Positions 7,655 through 17,424 of a stretch of 64,000 nt of DNA are shown here, in pieces; the first letter of the stretch is position 1; each line of letters opens with the position of its first letter. This stretch comes from Aureibaculum algae (lineage in GTDB: Bacteria; Bacteroidota; Bacteroidia; Flavobacteriales; Flavobacteriaceae): assembly GCF_006065315.1 (NCBI RefSeq), contig NZ_CP040749.1:3866001-3930000 (forward strand), in the 5' to 3' direction. The notes below the pieces were generated by a model. It ran no database searches, was not told the origin of the DNA, and saw nothing but the letters and a program-made list of their open reading frames with translations. A program made the translations under genes and the position numbers.

Positions 7655-8590
7655 TTAATCTCCTTTTGGTAAAAACACCTCAGCCATCATACATCTAGCA
7701 CTTCCTCCACCACAAGTTTCAATAGTGTCTATGGGACTTGATAATATATCGCAATGTCTATTAATCTTTGTTATTTGATCAGATGTTAAAGATTTATGAG
7801 CAGCTTCACTCATCACTAAAAATCTTTTTTCATCACTACTTTTAACCTGTAACATATTACCCGCAAATTGAGCAACTTGATCTTCAGAAATAGTAATAAC
7901 TTCCAATCCATCTTCCTTTAAATGTTTAAGAACATTCTTACGTTCTTTTTTATCATCAATACAATCTAAACAAATAATAGCAAATGTTTCTGCCAAGCAC
8001 ATCATAACATTGGTGTGATAAATAGGCAGACGTTCATTTTTAACAGTTTGATAAGCTGTAAAAATAACAGGTGTATATTCAAAATCTTCGCAGAATTCAA
8101 TCATAAGTTCTTCGTCTGCCCTCGGAGATAAAGCACAATAGGCTTTTCTATTTTTTCTATCTAAAGCTAAACTACCCGTACCCTCTAAGAAAATATTTTC
8201 TTCTTCTGCTGTCGTATAATCTACTATATTGTTTATTAAATATCCATGATTTTCAATCTCCTCAAAAATATCTTCTCGTCGTTCTGGTCGTCTATTTTCA
8301 GCAAACATCGGATAAATGGCAACATCTCCATTTTCATGAAAAGAGACCCAGTTATTTGGGAAAATTGAATCTGGAGTATCTTGACTTTCAAGATCTTGTA
8401 CAACAATTACGGTTACTCCAACTGACCGTAATTTTAGAACAAAAGCATCAAACTCTTGTTGAGCTTTATTGTTAATTTCATTATTTTTAAGCTTTAAATC
8501 TTCTTGAAAATAATTGTTGACCGCAGTTTGTTCGTTCATCCTAAATTTTACAGGACGAACCATTAATATTGTGTTTGTTATTTGTTGCAT
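7655..8590 (-). CDS. ctlX: CtlX-type amidinotransferase-superfamily hydrolase
   Basis: A 311-residue protein of the guanidino-group modifying (pentein) fold, matching the citrulline utilisation hydrolase CtlX family. Visible motifs: VRPVKFRMNEQTAVNNYFQ at the start, the substrate loop SIFPNNWVSFH (around residue 80), FLEGTGSLALDR with the Glu and Asp of the active site, a His in YHTNVMMCL, and the C-terminal nucleophile in ETCGGGSARCM. The family acts on arginine or citrulline-like substrates; in vivo role here is unclear, since no arginine pathway genes flank it. I chose the ATG at 8590 (MQQITNT) over 8602. Confidence 0.82.
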   Translation of the reverse strand: MQQITNTILMVRPVKFRMNEQTAVNNYFQEDLKLKNNEINNKAQQEFDAFVLKLRSVGVTVIVVQDLESQDTPDSIFPNNWVSFHENGDVAIYPMFAENRRPERREDIFEEIENHGYLINNIVDYTTAEEENIFLEGTGSLALDRKNRKAYCALSPRADEELMIEFCEDFEYTPVIFTAYQTVKNERLPIYHTNVMMCLAETFAIICLDCIDDKKERKNVLKHLKEDGLEVITISEDQVAQFAGNMLQVKSSDEKRFLVMSEAAHKSLTSDQITKINRHCDILSSPIDTIETCGGGSARCMMAEVFLPKGD

Positions 8591-8793
8591 TGAAGACTCC
8601 ATATTTAAAAGGCCAAATCTAATCTAAAATTCTGTAATAATTTAAAATTTTGGTCGTTCTATTAAAAATAATTAAATTCGTTACAAATAGGAGTTTTTAC
8701 ACATTGTTATGAAATTGGTTTTAGGTTTACATATTTTGTGACCTTTAAGCGATGTTTATTGAAAAATTTCAGTGATTTTAAAATTAATTTTGA

Positions 8794-9486
8794 ATGAAAA
8801 AAATATTGCTGCCCATAATTTTAGTATTTTGTTTTAGTCTTGGTTTTTCTCAAAACTTGAGTATTAAAAAGCCTAATTATAATCAAATTAAAAAGAATAT
8901 AAGTCAAAACAATTCTACCCTATTTTACCCTAAATTATTAGAGAAATTCAGTAACGCAGATACCACGATGACCTTAAAAGAAAAAAGGCATTTGTATTAT
9001 GGTTTTATTTATCAAAAAAACTATTCTCCTTATACAAGATCAGATTATAATGATAGTTTAAGAATTACGTTAAGAAAGAAAAAATACGAAACTGTAGATT
9101 TAAAAAACATCATTAAATATTCTGATTCTGTTTTAAAGCATAATCCTTTTAACTTAAATGCAATTAATTATAAAATCTACGCTGATAAGCAAATCAAAGA
9201 TTCTATTGGCCTCATAAAAGACTACACAAAAATGAGGATTATTACAGATGCTATGCTCAGTTCTGGTGATGGACATTCAAAAGAAACTGCATACTATGTT
9301 ATAAGTCCAACACATGAATACAGTCTCATAAAACTTTTAGGATATGAGTTTGGTGGAAAACAAAGCCTTATCGATCATTTTGATTATCTTACATTAAAAG
9401 AAAATGAATTTCTTATTGAAGGCTTATACTTCGATGTCAGTGCAAGCTTAAATCATATGAATAGCTTATTCAATAAAAAGGAATGA
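8794..9486 (+). CDS. DUF4919 exported protein
   Basis: A 230-residue protein with a clear signal peptide (KILLPIILVFCFSLGFSQ, cut after the Gln). The mature part is helical and Lys/Asn/Tyr-rich, with the DUF4919 features: a repeat-like start PNYNQIKKNI, YGFIYQKNYSPY, a TPR-like stretch with LKHNPFNLNAINYKIYADKQ and the late GDGHSKETAYYVISPTHEYSLI. Function unknown; the family is secreted and common in Bacteroidota. Its stop overlaps the start of the GH53 gene by four bases (ATGA), suggesting co-translation with it. A TAATTTTG just before the start is too close to serve as its promoter. Confidence 0.8.
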   Translation: MKKILLPIILVFCFSLGFSQNLSIKKPNYNQIKKNISQNNSTLFYPKLLEKFSNADTTMTLKEKRHLYYGFIYQKNYSPYTRSDYNDSLRITLRKKKYETVDLKNIIKYSDSVLKHNPFNLNAINYKIYADKQIKDSIGLIKDYTKMRIITDAMLSSGDGHSKETAYYVISPTHEYSLIKLLGYEFGGKQSLIDHFDYLTLKENEFLIEGLYFDVSASLNHMNSLFNKKE

Positions 9487-10556
9487 GGTATCTCATAATA
9501 ATTCTCGTTATCTTTTTATCATCTTGTTCAAATAGTACTCCAGAAGAAGATATTAAATCTTTAAACATAGATTATATTAGTGCAATAGACTTATCCTCTT
9601 TACCCGAAATTGAATCTAAAAATATTACTTTTTACAATACAAATGGCAGTCCTGAAGATGTTGTTTCAATTCTTAAAAACAATGGCGTTAATACCATAAG
9701 ACTTAGAATTTGGAATCATCCAACAAATGACCATTCAAGTTTTAACGAAGTTAAATTATTTGCTGACAAACTTCATAATTTAGGACTAAAAGTATGGCTC
9801 ACCGTGCATTATTCTGATACTTGGGCAGATCCGGGAAAACAAATCCCTCCCAATCAATGGCAAAACCTTTCTTTTCCAGTTCTAAAAGATAGCATCTACA
9901 GATATACACAAAAAATTATAGTAGGTATTAAACCTGACATCATTCAGATAGGCAATGAAATAAACACTGGCCTACTGCTCCCCTACGGAGATATTAATTC
10001 AAATAAAAATCAGTTTATAGAAATATTAAACACAGGTACAAAGGCAGTAAGAGACCTTTCGAAAAAAACCAAAATTATGATGCATTTCGCCGGAATTGAT
10101 AATTCTGATTGGTTTTTTGATCAATTAAAAACTGTTGATTATGACTATATAGGTCTATCATACTATCCTATTTGGCATGGAAAAGATTTAGAAAAAGTTA
10201 AGACAACACTCTCAGAATTGAGTAAAAAGTATCAAAAAGAAATCCTTTTTGCTGAAACGGCCTATCCGTTTACGTTCGATTGGAATGACTTTACAAATAA
10301 TATTATAGGTAATTCAGAGCAAATTTTACCACAATATCCTGCAACCTTACAAGGTCAACAAGATTTTGTCAGCAAGATAAAAGAACTCATTATTTCAACA
10401 GAGAACGGTAAAGGCATTTGCTATTGGGGTGGCGAACTTATTTCTTATAATGGAAATGAGGCTACAGACGGTTCTCCATGGGAAAATCAAGCCTTATTTG
10501 ATTTTAAAAATAAAATAGTACCCGCTATTTCTTCTTTCCAATTCAAAAAAGAATAA
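9483..10556 (+). CDS. GH53 arabinogalactan endo-beta-1,4-galactanase, lipoprotein
   Basis: A 357-residue glycoside hydrolase family 53 enzyme with a lipobox (LSSCS, Cys15). The (beta/alpha)8 barrel is readable: AIDLSSLPEIE, NTIRLRIWNHP, HNLGLKVWLTVHYSDTWADP, the acid/base Glu159 in IQIGNEINTG, GLSYYPIWHG, and the nucleophile Glu258 in LFAETAYPFT, then KGICYWGGELI. The family cuts beta-1,4-galactan, a pectin side chain. The lipid anchor suggests surface display. No SusC/SusD pair or other pectin gene is close, so this is not a standard polysaccharide utilisation locus; the partners are the DUF4919 gene upstream and DUF4197 downstream. Confidence 0.9.
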   Translation: MRYLIIILVIFLSSCSNSTPEEDIKSLNIDYISAIDLSSLPEIESKNITFYNTNGSPEDVVSILKNNGVNTIRLRIWNHPTNDHSSFNEVKLFADKLHNLGLKVWLTVHYSDTWADPGKQIPPNQWQNLSFPVLKDSIYRYTQKIIVGIKPDIIQIGNEINTGLLLPYGDINSNKNQFIEILNTGTKAVRDLSKKTKIMMHFAGIDNSDWFFDQLKTVDYDYIGLSYYPIWHGKDLEKVKTTLSELSKKYQKEILFAETAYPFTFDWNDFTNNIIGNSEQILPQYPATLQGQQDFVSKIKELIISTENGKGICYWGGELISYNGNEATDGSPWENQALFDFKNKIVPAISSFQFKKE

Positions 10557-10578
10557 ATTTGTGGCCTAAAAATATATT

Positions 10579-11295
10579 ATGTCTAAGCTTTATTTTAAAT
10601 CAATTTTCTTTATTCTTTTTATTTCATTAAGCTCTTGTGCTGAATTGCAACAAGTAGTTAATACATTACCTAGTGGTACTTTAAGCAATACTGATATTGC
10701 AAGTGGATTAAAACAAGCTCTAGATAAAGGAATAGATGAACAGGTTAAAAAATTAACCTTAGAAAATGGTTTTTATGGTAATAGTTTAGTCAAAATAGGT
10801 TTACCTGATGAATTGCAAAAGGTAGATAAAGCTTTAAGAGATATTGGGCTTAGTAAACTAGCCGACGAAGGAATAAAAATATTGAACCGAGCTGCTGAAG
10901 ATGCTGTAAGTGAAGCAACACCGATATTTGTAGATGCCGTAAAAGGAATAACATTTACGGATGCAAAGAATATTTTACTAGGTGAAGATAATGCCGCAAC
11001 CGAATTTTTAAAAACAGGTACGGCAGATGCATTATACGCCAAATTTGAACCTGTTATAAAAACGTCTTTCGATAAAGTAGGTGCTGATAAAATATGGGCA
11101 AATTTAATTGGAAAATACAACACTATACCTTTTGTGAAAAAGGTTAATCCAGATTTGACAAATTATGTTACTCAAGAAGCATTAACTGGAGTTTATACTA
11201 TGATTGCTGTTGAAGAAAAAGAAATTAGAACCAACGCTGCTTCACGTACCACTGACGTTTTAAAGAAAGTATTTGCCTTACAGGATGGTCGTTAA
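10579..11295 (+). CDS. DUF4197 lipoprotein
   Basis: A 238-residue predicted lipoprotein (ISLSSCAEL, lipobox Cys20) of the DUF4197 family. Typical features are SNTDIASGLKQALDKGIDEQVKKL near the N-terminus, GFYGNSLVKIGLPDELQKVDKALRDIG, and a mainly alpha-helical remainder ending in TDVLKKVFALQ. Function unknown; the family is found in many Gram-negative bacteria. It begins 22 bases after the GH53 stop and may share its transcript. No terminator hairpin of quality follows; only a short CCTTT/AAAGG stem at about 11296-11310. Confidence 0.85.
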   Translation: MSKLYFKSIFFILFISLSSCAELQQVVNTLPSGTLSNTDIASGLKQALDKGIDEQVKKLTLENGFYGNSLVKIGLPDELQKVDKALRDIGLSKLADEGIKILNRAAEDAVSEATPIFVDAVKGITFTDAKNILLGEDNAATEFLKTGTADALYAKFEPVIKTSFDKVGADKIWANLIGKYNTIPFVKKVNPDLTNYVTQEALTGVYTMIAVEEKEIRTNAASRTTDVLKKVFALQDGR

Positions 11296-11487
11296 ACCTT
11301 TCTAAAGGAGGTAATTCTTAATTCATCAGTAATTTAAAGCCATAGGTATGTAATTTATTTACGAATAGAATTTCTATAAAAAAACACCGCTATTCTTCCT
11401 TGATCCTTATTTTCTTTCAGAAGTAAAACGACCTGAAAACAGAAAAATAAAGACGCCATTATATTCGCTTTTTTAGCATATATGTGA

Positions 11488-11495
11488 TATTTTTG
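11488..11495 (+). promoter_or_regulatory. -7 promoter element of meaB
   Basis: TATTTTTG matches TAnnTTTG, 36 bases before the meaB ATG. The -33 region is T-rich but has no TTG at the usual spacing. The rest of the 236-base gap 11296-11531 shows nothing else I can name. Confidence 0.4.
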
Positions 11496-11531
11496 ATAGT
11501 CCATAATTATTGATCAAAAACCACATAATTC

Positions 11532-12536
11532 ATGAAGAATTACAAGTCGAAAAACAGACTAAATGCCGCCGAATATATTAATGGAGTACTTGCAGGAGAT
11601 CGAGTTCTTTTATCGAGAGCTATTACAATTATTGAAAGTAATTTAACGAGTGATAAAAAACTGGCAAAAGAGATTATTCAATCGATTTTGCCAAACTCAG
11701 GTAATTCTATTAGAATTGGTATAACCGGTGTACCTGGTGTTGGTAAAAGTACATTTATCGAAGCTTTTGGTAAACTCTTAATTTCTAAAGGCCATAAAGT
11801 TGCCATTTTATCAATTGACCCGAGTAGCCAACGTTCAAAAGGGAGTATTTTAGGTGATAAAACCCGTATGGAAGATTTAGCCAATTTGGATGAAGCCTAC
11901 ATTAGACCTTCCGCCTCTGGTGATACCTTAGGTGGTGTAGCCAATAAAACTGGAGAAACAATGTTCCTTTGTGAAGCTGCTGGTTACGATGTTATACTCG
12001 TTGAAACGGTAGGTGTTGGACAATCAGAAACTGCCGTTCATAGCATGACTGATTTCTTTTTATTATTGATGTTAGCTGGAGCAGGTGATGAATTACAAGG
12101 CATCAAAAAAGGTATTATGGAAATGGCTGACATGTTGGTGATTAATAAGGCTGATGGTGATAATGTTAAAATGAGCCAAATGGCCAAAAGACAATATCAA
12201 AATGCTTTACATATTTTCCCATTATCAGAATCTGGATGGAGTCCATTAGTAAGTACGGTTTCTGCCATAAAAAATACAGGTATCGAATGGGTTTGGGATG
12301 AAATTGGTAATTATAAAAAGTTAGTTTATACCAACGGTTATTTTGTCAAAAACAGAAACCGTCAAAAAATACAATGGATGTATAATAACATAAATGATTC
12401 TTTAAAAGAATTATTCTATGGTTCTAAAGACATTTCGAATGAGCTTACTGATTTAGAAGAAAAAGTTATTTCTTCGGAAATATCACCAGTAAAGGCTGCC
12501 GAAAATATAATTAAAAAATTTAAAGCTTCTTTTTAG
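11532..12536 (+). CDS. meaB: Methylmalonyl-CoA mutase-associated GTPase MeaB
   Basis: A 334-residue G3E-family GTPase that gates delivery and repair of adenosylcobalamin in methylmalonyl-CoA mutase. Motifs in order: P-loop GVPGVGKST at 66-74, AILSIDPSSQRSKGSILGDKTRM (switch region typical of MeaB/ArgK), ILVETVGVGQSE (G3 region) and INKADGDN (guanine specificity NKxD). The length is normal. It lies 0.9 kb from, and convergent with, the two mutase subunit genes, so chaperone and client are neighbours but on separate transcripts. It has its own -7 element and is followed 35 bases later by a thioesterase gene. Confidence 0.95.
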   Translation: MKNYKSKNRLNAAEYINGVLAGDRVLLSRAITIIESNLTSDKKLAKEIIQSILPNSGNSIRIGITGVPGVGKSTFIEAFGKLLISKGHKVAILSIDPSSQRSKGSILGDKTRMEDLANLDEAYIRPSASGDTLGGVANKTGETMFLCEAAGYDVILVETVGVGQSETAVHSMTDFFLLLMLAGAGDELQGIKKGIMEMADMLVINKADGDNVKMSQMAKRQYQNALHIFPLSESGWSPLVSTVSAIKNTGIEWVWDEIGNYKKLVYTNGYFVKNRNRQKIQWMYNNINDSLKELFYGSKDISNELTDLEEKVISSEISPVKAAENIIKKFKASF

Positions 12537-12571
12537 AAATACAATTTGCTCACTACTTATAAAAATTTATA

Positions 12572-13333
12572 ATGACAATGTCTGATTATTATTTTGACAA
12601 GCAATTTGAGCTTAGATATTTTGAAATGAATAAATTGGGATTGGCTTCACCCACCACAATGTTAGCATTGTTAGAAGAGACTGCTGCCGACCATTGCTAT
12701 TCTATAAATCATAGTTTATACGATCTCATTTCTAATAATATTGGTTGGGTTTTAGTTTCTGGTGCTTTTCAAATGGATCGATATCCAAATTATAAAGAAA
12801 AAATTACAATAAGAACTTGGTTATCTAGCTACTCTTTAATTAAGGGGTATAGAGAAAACATTATTTTTGATGAACAACAAAATATCATTGGTAGAGCTAA
12901 AGGACTATGGCTTTTCTTTGATGTTGAAAAACGAAAACCATTTCCTATTTATGAGGATATAAAACAAAAATGGTCCTATAACAGTGGAGTCTCTTTTAAT
13001 AGAGACATAAAGCTTAAAATACCACCTCTTATTGCGGATAGTGATATTCCATTCGAAACATTTAAGGTGAACAGATTTGATACTGATATGAATAAACATG
13101 TAAATAATATTAGGTATTTACAATGGGTTATTGAATCTATACCAGAACATATTGTAGATAATTATTATTTACATGAAATAGACGGTCACTTTATTGCAGA
13201 AGCCAAATATGGTGACGTAATTATATCATTAACCAAAGAAGACGGAAATGAAAACTCTTTTATACATACCATAAAGATTAAAGGTAGTGATAAAGTTTGT
13301 GCTACAGCCAAATCAGTATGGCGTAAGAATTAA
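12572..13333 (+). CDS. Acyl-ACP thioesterase, FatA/TesB-like hotdog family
   Basis: A 253-residue tandem-hotdog thioesterase of the acyl-[acyl-carrier-protein] thioesterase family. First hotdog: FELRYFEMNKLGLASPTTMLALLEETAADH and GWVLVSGAFQMDRYPNYKEKITIRTWLS; second hotdog: FKVNRFDTDMNKHVNNIRYLQWVIESIP, which carries the family's Asp/Asn-His catalytic pattern (DMNKHVNN). It releases fatty acids from ACP in the cytosol. It is probably co-transcribed with meaB (35-base gap). Start could be the ATG at 12572 or 12578; the difference is two residues. A strong terminator follows. Confidence 0.87.
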   Translation: MTMSDYYFDKQFELRYFEMNKLGLASPTTMLALLEETAADHCYSINHSLYDLISNNIGWVLVSGAFQMDRYPNYKEKITIRTWLSSYSLIKGYRENIIFDEQQNIIGRAKGLWLFFDVEKRKPFPIYEDIKQKWSYNSGVSFNRDIKLKIPPLIADSDIPFETFKVNRFDTDMNKHVNNIRYLQWVIESIPEHIVDNYYLHEIDGHFIAEAKYGDVIISLTKEDGNENSFIHTIKIKGSDKVCATAKSVWRKN

Positions 13334-13353
13334 TCTACCTAATTACTTCAAAT

Positions 13354-13392
13354 AAAAAACCCAGCAATTAGAAATAAATGCTGGGTTTTTTT
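13354..13392. terminator. Bidirectional rho-independent terminator
   Basis: Stem AAAAAACCCAGCA (13354-13366) and TGCTGGGTTTTTT (13379-13391) with a 12-base loop, A run on one side and T run on the other. It separates the convergent thioesterase gene and the mutase operon. Confidence 0.92.
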
Positions 13393-13406
13393 AATATAAT
13401 TAGTAC

Positions 13407-15539
13407 TTAATCTTGTTCTAAATATTTCTCCATAATAGTAATGGCTGACTCAGAAATTACAGTACCTGGTCCAAATATGGCAGCTACTTTTCTTTCTAAT
13501 AAATAGTCATAATCTTGTGCAGGAATTACTCCACCAGCGAACACCATAATATCAGGTCTTCCTAATTTTTCTAATTCTCCAATTAATTGCGGAATTAATG
13601 TTTTATGACCAGCCGCTAAACTTGAAGCCCCAACAAAGTGAACATCATTTTCTACAGCTTGCTTAGCCACTTCTTCAGGAGTTTGAAATAATGACCCCAT
13701 ATCAACATCAAAACCTAAATCAGCAAAACTAGAAGCAACAACTTTTGCACCTCTATCATGGCCATCTTGTCCCATTTTGGCAATCATTACCCTTGGTCTA
13801 CGACCTTCAATTACAGCAAACTTATCGGTTAATTTTTGAGCTTTCGCAAAAACACTGTCGTTATCTACTTCTTTACTATATACACCACTTATTAATTGAG
13901 TATTGGCTTTATGGCGTCCAAAATGAACTTCTAAAGCATCTGAAATTTCACCCAACGTGGCAAAATTCTCAGCAGCTTCAACTGCCAATTCTAATAAATT
14001 TCCTTTACCAGTTTCAGCACAGGCTGACAATGCTGCTAAATTAGCATCTACAACAGATTGGTCTCTATTTGCTCTTAATTTTTTCAAACGTGCAATTTGA
14101 GAATCTCTAACAACTGTATTATCAACTTCTAAAATTTCTATATTTGATTTCTCTTTTGTTTTGAATTTGTTTACACCCACTAAAATATCTTGTCCAGAAT
14201 CTAAACGTGCTTGTTTTCGTGCAGATGCTTCTTCAATTCTCATTTTAGGCACACCGGTTTCAATGGCTTTTGCCATACCACCCAACTCTTCAACTTCCTC
14301 TATCAGTTTCCAAGCTTTTTTTGCAATTTCTTGTGTCAAGAATTCTACATAATAAGAACCTGCCCAAGGGTCAACTGATTTTGTAATCTGCGTTTCGTCT
14401 TGAATAAAAATTTGTGTATTACGTGCAATCCTTGCAGAGAAATCAGTAGGTAAAGCAATAGCTTCATCCAAAGCATTCGTATGTAAAGATTGAGTACCAC
14501 CCAATGCAGCAGCCATTGCTTCAACACAAGTTCTGGCCACGTTATTATATGGATCTTGCTCACTTAAACTCCAACCTGAAGTTTGACTATGCGTACGCAA
14601 AGCCATTGATTTTGGATTTTTAGGGTTAAAAGATTTTATGATTTTTGCCCAAAGCATACGTCCCGCACGCATTTTTGCAATTTCCATAAAGTGATTCATT
14701 CCTACCGCCCAGAAAAAGGATAATCTTGGAGCAAATTCATCAATTTTAAGACCAGAAGCTAGCCCTGTTCTAATATATTCCATACCATCCGCCAACGTAT
14801 AAGCCAACTCAATATCAGCGGTTGCACCTGCTTCTTGCATGTGGTAACCACTAATTGAAATTGAATTAAATTTCGGCATCTTTTGAGTAGTATATTCAAA
14901 AATATCACCAATAATTTTCATTGAAGGTAATGGTGGATAAATGTATGTATTACGCACCATAAACTCTTTCAAAATATCATTTTGTATCGTACCTGAAAGA
15001 TGATCTAAAGAAACACCTTGTTTTTTTGCCGCAGCTATATAAAAAGCCATAATCGGTAATACTGCACCGTTCATAGTCATAGAAACAGACATTTTATCTA
15101 ATGGAATTTGATCGAACAAGATTTCCATATCTAAAATTGAATCTATAGCAACCCCAGCCTTACCAACATCTCCAGTTACACGAGGGTGATCTGAATCATA
15201 ACCACGGTGTGTGGCTAAATCAAATGCTACAGAAAGTCCTTTTTGACCTGCTGCTAAGTTTCTTCTATAAAAAGCATTAGATTCCTCTGCAGTTGAAAAA
15301 CCAGCATATTGACGTATGGTCCATGGACGCATAGCGTACATAGCACTATAAGGCCCTCCTAAAAACGGAGGTATACCTGCAACGAATTTTAAGTGCTCAG
15401 CATTTTTTATATCTTCTTCTGTAAATTCTTTTTTTACAGGTATTCCTTCAGGAGTATTCCAAACCTCTTGATTCTCCGAAGAAGCAGTATTTTTCTTAAC
15501 TGCTTTATTTATTGTTAAATCTGAAAAATCTGGTTTCAT
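13407..15539 (-). CDS. mutB: Methylmalonyl-CoA mutase, large (catalytic) subunit
   Basis: Adenosylcobalamin-dependent enzyme that interconverts (R)-methylmalonyl-CoA and succinyl-CoA. The 710 residues have an N-terminal barrel with [16 protein letters not shown] (substrate-binding Tyr/Arg region), [18 protein letters not shown] and [12 protein letters not shown] (active-site His), a linker, and a C-terminal B12-binding domain with the cobalt-ligand motif Asp592-Gly-His594-Asp-Arg-Gly597, followed by GSLFQTPEE and GGVIPAQDY. All key motifs are present. Its ATG overlaps the small-subunit stop by four bases. It is the last gene of the eight-gene operon starting with mce. Confidence 0.97.
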   Translation of the reverse strand: MKPDFSDLTINKAVKKNTASSENQEVWNTPEGIPVKKEFTEEDIKNAEHLKFVAGIPPFLGGPYSAMYAMRPWTIRQYAGFSTAEESNAFYRRNLAAGQKGLSVAFDLATHRGYDSDHPRVTGDVGKAGVAIDSILDMEILFDQIPLDKMSVSMTMNGAVLPIMAFYIAAAKKQGVSLDHLSGTIQNDILKEFMVRNTYIYPPLPSMKIIGDIFEYTTQKMPKFNSISISGYHMQEAGATADIELAYTLADGMEYIRTGLASGLKIDEFAPRLSFFWAVGMNHFMEIAKMRAGRMLWAKIIKSFNPKNPKSMALRTHSQTSGWSLSEQDPYNNVARTCVEAMAAALGGTQSLHTNALDEAIALPTDFSARIARNTQIFIQDETQITKSVDPWAGSYYVEFLTQEIAKKAWKLIEEVEELGGMAKAIETGVPKMRIEEASARKQARLDSGQDILVGVNKFKTKEKSNIEILEVDNTVVRDSQIARLKKLRANRDQSVVDANLAALSACAETGKGNLLELAVEAAENFATLGEISDALEVHFGRHKANTQLISGVYSKEVDNDSVFAKAQKLTDKFAVIEGRRPRVMIAKMGQDGHDRGAKVVASSFADLGFDVDMGSLFQTPEEVAKQAVENDVHFVGASSLAAGHKTLIPQLIGELEKLGRPDIMVFAGGVIPAQDYDYLLERKVAAIFGPGTVISESAITIMEKYLEQD

Positions 15540-17356
15540 GCTTTTATGGATTTAATTGTTTTCTGAATTTTATTTTGAACATTAGAAATAGTAGAAATAA
15601 TATCCGTTTTCATATGGATACATCCGTCTAGTCCAGATTCAGTTAATTCATCGATTATATTTGTAGGATTACCCGCTAATAAGAGTACTTTATCAGTATT
15701 TAATGCTCTGAATGCCTTAACAAAATTAAGGGCACTTTCATCATAATCTTGATCTGAACTACAAATAACAACAACATTTGAATCAGATTTTGCACTTTCT
15801 TCTGCTGCCTCTAATGCGTCTTTATAACTTTTTTCTTGTCTTACATCAAATCCACTTACCCCAATGAAATCATAAGCAAAAGCGGCTCTAGCCTTACGCA
15901 TTGTTAAATTACCAAAACTTGAAAGCTCAACAATTGGTCGTTTATTCGTTTGTTTAACTAATTCTTCAGTTACTTTTCTAATCGCTTCAATTTCTAAAGA
16001 AGCTCTTCTAGGTTTTAAAATCTTACAAGAAACCTCTTCATCAGTACCGCCTAAAATATCAGCACTCACAGTTTCCATTAAGTTTGGATATTTGTTAACA
16101 CCAACAAGAATAAGTCTTCTTTGATTGAGTAGTTTTATTTTTTCTTGACGAATTTCAGCAATTTGTTGTTGAATTAATTCGCTTTCAAATGATTCATAAT
16201 AACCACCATTAGTCTCAATTGCTAAGAAAAGCTCTAAGGCTTTTTCAGCAATTTTGGTACTTACTTCTTCTATATAATAAGAACCATCTACCGGGTTTGA
16301 AACCTTTCCAAAATAAGATTCTTCTTTTAAAATTGTTGAAATATTACCAGCAATTCTGCTAGAAAAATCTGAAGGATTATTAAATTCTTTATCGTATGCA
16401 TCAATGACAACACCATCTACATTACCTAATATTGCTGACATGGCTTCAGTTGTTGCTCGCAACAAATTGGTATGAGCATCGGTAACTGACTTATTCCAAA
16501 TAGATGTTTTAGCAACCAACGTGCTTGAAAATTTAGTAACACCGTATTTATTAGCAATTTCGCTCAATAGATGGTTAAAAGCTCTAAACTTTCCTATCTC
16601 TATAAAATATTCAGCCCCAATTGCAAAACGGAAATTAAGATTATCAAAAATTGCTTGTACCTCCATTCCTTTTTCCAACAGATTTTCAATAATGAAAACT
16701 AAGGAACTTAAAGTGTATGCTACCTCTTGAACTTGATTTGCTCCAGAATTTAAATATTCATTGGCAGAAATAGTTACTGCTTTATAGTTTGGAAAATCCG
16801 CTGTAATTTTTATTAATTCGGCATTGATTGCAAACTGCGTTAAATACAATTCACCACTAGTAACATAATCTGAAATTAAAGCCGTATTAAAATAACCTTT
16901 CACATCACTTGGAGAAATATCTATTTTTTTTACGTAGGCAATAAAGTCTTTAGCAGAATTTAATGTATTCGATTTTAAATTAAATGAAACTACTGTTTCT
17001 TTAAAATTAATCCCTTCTAAAAGGGTACTGACAGAAACATTTTCACTTATTTCAAAAAGCAACCCCGTCATTCCTTCTTCAACTGCTTTTAAAGCCAATT
17101 GGTTAGCCTTCTCAGCAGAATCAACAACAATTTTTCTATAATTTATTAATGATTGTGAATTTTTACCCGTATTGTTTAAAAATTCTATTTTATCTTCTGC
17201 AAGATATAAAGGCTGGAAATTTATTTTACTTAAATTTTTCCAAACAAGCTTTCTATTAAAATCAGCTCCTTTTAAATCTATATTTACTTTCTCCAACCAC
17301 TCCTGTTTTGTAGCAGGCTTAAAGTCTGAAAAAAGCTTTTTATTTGTATCGTTCAT
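15536..17356 (-). CDS. mutA: Methylmalonyl-CoA mutase, small subunit
   Basis: A 606-residue paralogue of the large subunit that forms the heterodimer. Alignment by eye is clear: [24 protein letters not shown] at the start, the barrel, and [12 protein letters not shown] in the linker. In the C-terminal domain the B12 motif is lost ([29 protein letters not shown] has no Asp-x-His-x-x-Gly), as is normal for this non-catalytic subunit. It follows the CoA transferase gene with a 68-base gap and overlaps mutB by four bases, so the two subunits are probably made in equal amounts. Confidence 0.94.
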   Translation of the reverse strand: MNDTNKKLFSDFKPATKQEWLEKVNIDLKGADFNRKLVWKNLSKINFQPLYLAEDKIEFLNNTGKNSQSLINYRKIVVDSAEKANQLALKAVEEGMTGLLFEISENVSVSTLLEGINFKETVVSFNLKSNTLNSAKDFIAYVKKIDISPSDVKGYFNTALISDYVTSGELYLTQFAINAELIKITADFPNYKAVTISANEYLNSGANQVQEVAYTLSSLVFIIENLLEKGMEVQAIFDNLNFRFAIGAEYFIEIGKFRAFNHLLSEIANKYGVTKFSSTLVAKTSIWNKSVTDAHTNLLRATTEAMSAILGNVDGVVIDAYDKEFNNPSDFSSRIAGNISTILKEESYFGKVSNPVDGSYYIEEVSTKIAEKALELFLAIETNGGYYESFESELIQQQIAEIRQEKIKLLNQRRLILVGVNKYPNLMETVSADILGGTDEEVSCKILKPRRASLEIEAIRKVTEELVKQTNKRPIVELSSFGNLTMRKARAAFAYDFIGVSGFDVRQEKSYKDALEAAEESAKSDSNVVVICSSDQDYDESALNFVKAFRALNTDKVLLLAGNPTNIIDELTESGLDGCIHMKTDIISTISNVQNKIQKTIKSIKA

Positions 17357-17424
17357 AATATTTTATATTAATTTAGATAGAATTGAATTACCAATGATTA
17401 TAAAACATCAGCAATTTAATATAT

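Noticed and set aside
8785..8793. TAATTTTG just before the DUF4919 gene as a promoter
   Set aside because: It ends two bases before the ATG, so transcription would start inside the gene.
15536..17356. Loss of the B12-binding motif in mutA as a mutation
   Set aside because: Small subunits of this enzyme normally lack it; the catalytic subunit mutB has the intact motif.
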